Below, piece by piece: positions 6,018 to 7,688 of a DNA stretch of 7,688 nucleotides (position 1 is the first letter of the stretch; the number at the start of each line of letters is the position of its first letter). The position numbers and the translations under genes were made by a program. The notes beneath the pieces are model-generated. The model was not told where the DNA came from. It saw only the letters and a list, made by a program, of their open reading frames with translations, and did not search any database. Origin of the DNA: Pseudomonadota bacterium. GTDB taxonomy: Bacteria; Pseudomonadota; Gammaproteobacteria; Burkholderiales; Thiobacillaceae. The stretch spans positions 1 through 7,688 of the forward strand of contig JAJZTV010000093.1 in NCBI GenBank assembly GCA_021847385.1, written 5' to 3'.

Positions 6018-6080
6018 GGGGTGAGGAGTAAGGAGTGAGGCGGTGTAGAATCCGCCTGACTCCTAACCCTAATTCCTTAC
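6014..6080 (+). repeat. Inverted pair of GTRAGGA-type heptamer arrays
   Basis: The left arm (6014-6043) is four contiguous heptamers, GTGAGGG, GTGAGGA, GTAAGGA, GTGAGGC, then GG. The right arm (6052-6080), read on the minus strand, is GTAAGGA, ATTAGG, GTTAGGA, GTCAGGC, then GG. The arms flank the 8-base centre TGTAGAAT, which contains a -10-like TAGAAT. The inner 12 bases of each arm (GGAGTGAGGCGG with its partner) pair with one mismatch; the outer part pairs poorly. The first heptamer overlaps the apbC stop codon. It may act as a terminator-like hairpin after apbC, as a promoter in a cruciform, or as a degenerate mobile or low-complexity repeat. Confidence 0.7.
6046..6051 (+). promoter_or_regulatory. 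Candidate -10 box for dcd
   Basis: TAGAAT followed by CCGCC resembles the -10 plus GC discriminator seen at proS and at the decarboxylase. No good -35 is present, since the upstream sequence is the heptamer array. A start near 6058 would give a ~29-base leader with no recognisable SD before the dcd ATG. dcd may instead be read through from apbC. Confidence 0.35.
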
Positions 6081-6086
6081 GCGAAT

Positions 6087-6653
6087 ATGAGCATCAAATC
6101 CGACAAGTGGATTCGGCGCATGGCCGAGCAGCAGGGCATGATCGAGCCGTTCGAGCCGGGTCAGGTAAAGAGTGTCAACGGCCACAGCATCGTGTCTTAC
6201 GGTACCTCGAGCTACGGCTACGATGTGCGCTGTGCCAACGAGTTCAAGCTGTTCACCGACATCAACACCACAATTGTCGACCCGAAGCAGTTCGACCCCA
6301 ACAGTTTCGTCGAGGTCAAGGGCGATTCTTGCATCATCCCGCCCAATTCCTTCGCCCTGGCCCGCACCGTCGAATACTTCCGCATCCCGCGCACCGTGTT
6401 GACCATCTGCCTGGGCAAGAGCACCTATGCCCGCTGCGGCATCATCGTCAACGTGACGCCGCTAGAGCCGGAGTGGGAAGGCCATGTGACCCTGGAATTC
6501 TCCAATACCACGCCGCTGCCGGCCCGTATCTACGCCAACGAGGGCGTGGCCCAGATGCTGTTCTTGGAGTCGGACGAGGTCTGTGAGACTTCTTACCGTG
6601 ACCGGGGTGGCAAATACCAGGGCCAGACCGGCGTTACCCTGCCTAAAATCTAG
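6087..6653 (+). CDS. dcd: dCTP deaminase
   Basis: Deaminates dCTP to dUTP, the main proteobacterial route toward dTMP; cytoplasmic. The protein is 188 residues, the usual size of the monofunctional enzyme. Recognisable motifs are MSIKSDKWIR (1-10), SSYGYDVR (41-48), KSTYARCG (111-118, nucleotide binding), the VTLEFSN stretch (134-140) whose E137 corresponds to the catalytic glutamate, and the C-terminal lid segment RDRGGKYQGQTG (171-182), which closes over the triphosphate. All are intact. The ATG at 6087 matches the family N-terminus but lacks an SD: the preceding bases CTTACGCGAAT end the right arm of the heptamer inverted repeat. A separate dUTPase elsewhere would be expected to complete the path, because nothing here indicates a bifunctional DCD-DUT. 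Confidence 0.97.
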   Translation: MSIKSDKWIRRMAEQQGMIEPFEPGQVKSVNGHSIVSYGTSSYGYDVRCANEFKLFTDINTTIVDPKQFDPNSFVEVKGDSCIIPPNSFALARTVEYFRIPRTVLTICLGKSTYARCGIIVNVTPLEPEWEGHVTLEFSNTTPLPARIYANEGVAQMLFLESDEVCETSYRDRGGKYQGQTGVTLPKI

Positions 6654-6663
6654 GCAAGGTGGC

Positions 6664-6708
6664 CATCCGGGCCGGCCGATGCAATTTCTGCCCCACGCCG
6701 GCCGGATG
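6664..6708 (+). repeat. 12-bp inverted repeat with one-base bulge after dcd
   Basis: The left arm CATCCGG-g-CCGGC (6664-6676) pairs with GCCGGCCGGATG (6697-6708) across a 20-base loop, giving 12 base pairs with a single bulged G. It starts 11 bases after the dcd stop, so it could be a dcd terminator stem, but no T-run follows. The right arm ends six bases before the TATAAT of the decarboxylase promoter and occupies its -35 region. It could therefore equally be an operator. Confidence 0.55.
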
Positions 6709-6713
6709 CTCCC

Positions 6714-6719
6714 TATAAT
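6714..6719 (+). promoter_or_regulatory. -10 box for the decarboxylase gene
   Basis: A perfect TATAAT, followed by CCGCGCTTT. No matching -35 exists at 16-18 bases, where the sequence is part of the inverted repeat ending at 6708. Transcription would start near 6726, before the hairpin/G-rich element at 6737-6828, so that element would lie in the 5' leader of the mRNA. Confidence 0.55.
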
Positions 6720-6736
6720 CCGCGCTTTCCTTTAAT

Positions 6737-6828
6737 CCCCTCTCCCCCGATGGGAGAGGGTTAGGGTGAGGGGCCCTGCCGATCCGGCTACCCTCACCCC
6801 CGGCCCTTCTCCCGATGGGAGAGGGGGG
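6737..6828 (+). repeat. Three-hairpin palindromic G-rich intergenic element
   Basis: The element has three stems. Stem 1 is CCCTCTCCC (6738-6746) with GGGAGAGGG (6752-6760), loop CCGAT, nine perfect pairs. The middle stem is GGGTGAGGG (6764-6772) with CCCTCACCC (6791-6799), nine perfect pairs. Stem 3 is TCTCCC (6808-6813) with GGGAGA (6817-6822), plus flanking G/C pairs. The outer modules are inverted copies of each other, so the whole element is an imperfect ~92-base palindrome, like a MITE or REP/BIME. The plus strand at 6752-6773 reads G3-AGA-G3-TTA-G3-TGA-G4, a canonical quadruplex pattern. I recall similar CCCTCTCCC/GGGTGAGGG repeats being dispersed in many proteobacterial genomes, but could not check copy number. 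Confidence 0.75.
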
Positions 6829-6843
6829 CGAATGGAGTAGGCC

Positions 6844-7688
6844 ATGCGATTCCGCTTTCCCGTCGTCATCATCGACGAAGACTTCCGTTCCGAAAACCAG
6901 AGCGGCTTGTCCATTCGCGCCTTGGCCAAGGCCATCGAGGAGGAGGGTATGGAGGTGCTGGGTGTGACCAGCTACGGCGACCTGTCCTCCTTCGCCCAGC
7001 AGCAGTCGCGTGCGTCAGTCTTCATCCTGTCGGTCGATGACGAGGAATTGGCCAACGAAGAAGAAGAGACCATCGCCGAGCTGCGCGCCTTCGTCGAGGG
7101 GATCCGCTTCCGCAATGCCGAGATCCCGATCTTCCTGCACGGCGAGACCCGCACCTCGCGCCATATCCCGAACGACATCCTGCGCGAGCTGAACGGCTTC
7201 ATCCACATGCTGGAGGACACGCCCGAGTTTCTCGCCCGCTATATCGTGCGCGAGGCGCGGACCTATCTGGATTCCATCGTGCCGCCGTTCTTCCGGGCGC
7301 TGACCCATTACGCCTCGGACGGCTCCTATTCCTGGCATTGCCCGGGCCACTCCGGCGGCGTCGCCTTCCTGAAGTCGCCGATCGGCCAGATGTTCCACCA
7401 GTTCTTCGGCGAGAACCTGCTGCGGGCCGATGTCTGCAACGCCGTGGACGAGTTGGGCCAGTTGCTCGATCACACCGGCCCGGTGGCGGCCTCCGAACGC
7501 AATGCGGCGCGCATCTTCAACTGCGACCATCTGTTTTTCGTCACCAACGGCACGTCGACCTCGAACAAGATGGTCTGGCACTCGACCGTGGCGCCGGACG
7601 ACATCGTGGTGGTCGACCGCAACTGCCACAAGTCCATCCTGCATTCGATCATCATGACCGGCGCGATCCCGGTGTTTCTGACGCCGAC
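6844..7688 (+). CDS. Orn/Lys/Arg decarboxylase (PLP fold type I), C-terminus cut by window edge
   Basis: A pyridoxal-phosphate enzyme that decarboxylates ornithine, lysine or arginine to the corresponding amine, for polyamine supply or acid resistance. The 281 codons present have no stop; full-length members have about 700-770 residues. Residues 1 to about 125 form the receiver-like N-terminal domain (FPVVIIDEDFRSENQSGLSI, VFILSVDDEE, PIFLHGETRT). The catalytic domain begins with YSWHCPGHSGG, GQMFHQFFGENLLRADVC, ELGQLLDHTGPV and the cofactor-region motif FFVTNGTSTSNKMVWHS, then VVVDRNCHKSILHS. The PLP-binding lysine lies beyond the edge, so it cannot be checked and the substrate cannot be decided. 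The ATG at 6844 has the SD TGGAG (6833-6837) six bases upstream. The leader carries the three-hairpin element. A SpeE-fold gene in the same window hints at polyamine metabolism but is not adjacent. Confidence 0.93.
   Translation, partial: MRFRFPVVIIDEDFRSENQSGLSIRALAKAIEEEGMEVLGVTSYGDLSSFAQQQSRASVFILSVDDEELANEEEETIAELRAFVEGIRFRNAEIPIFLHGETRTSRHIPNDILRELNGFIHMLEDTPEFLARYIVREARTYLDSIVPPFFRALTHYASDGSYSWHCPGHSGGVAFLKSPIGQMFHQFFGENLLRADVCNAVDELGQLLDHTGPVAASERNAARIFNCDHLFFVTNGTSTSNKMVWHSTVAPDDIVVVDRNCHKSILHSIIMTGAIPVFLTP

Noticed and set aside
6035..6586. GTG-initiated frame starting inside the heptamer array and overlapping dcd
   Set aside because: Arg/Gln/His-rich frame-shifted shadow of dcd. 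The SD-like strings before it come from the repeat itself.
1..7688. Mobile element, defence island, CRISPR or biosynthetic cluster
   Set aside because: I looked for spaced direct repeats, transposase or integrase motifs, toxin-antitoxin pairs and tRNA-like folds and found none. The genes are core metabolism with uniform composition.

Overview
The window looks like a chromosomal housekeeping segment from a GC-rich betaproteobacterium. This rests on three things: the protein families, their grouping (proS with a lytic transglycosylase and rppH nearby; apbC, dcd and an Orn/Lys/Arg decarboxylase in series), and TATAAT-CCGCGC style promoters. A Hydrogenophilales/Thiobacillus-like or Rhodocyclales-like host is my best guess, but I have not verified it. 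There are no rRNA, tRNA, CRISPR, transposase or phage genes. Every coding region reads as intact except the two cut by the window edges.

Left part, minus strand (1-2292): proS (prolyl-tRNA synthetase with its editing domain) is followed by a secreted lytic transglycosylase. The two genes share a 4-base GTGA stop/start overlap, and the transglycosylase runs off the left edge. The proS promoter (extended -10) sits at 2325-2333.

Middle, plus strand (2335-4731): a spermidine-synthase-fold protein of uncertain activity starts only 42 bases from the proS start. It is followed by rppH (mRNA 5'-pyrophosphohydrolase), a possible 35-residue membrane microprotein overlapping the rppH 3' end, a two-CBS-domain protein and an unrecognised 121-residue protein. 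The last three are tightly packed and could be co-translated.

Right part, plus strand (4732-7688): a 197-base leader with an AT-rich, IscR-box-like site precedes apbC (Fe-S cluster carrier ATPase). Then come dcd (dCTP deaminase) and the first 281 codons of an Orn/Lys/Arg decarboxylase. The apbC-dcd and dcd-decarboxylase gaps both hold elaborate G-rich repeats. One is an inverted pair of heptamer arrays centred on a -10 box. The other is a ~92-base three-hairpin element carrying a canonical G-quadruplex pattern on each strand, placed so that it must lie in the decarboxylase mRNA leader.

I see no new multi-gene system. The points most worth a second look are the two intergenic G-rich elements, the IscR-like box, the microprotein ORF and the altered SAM-site motif of the spermidine-synthase homologue.
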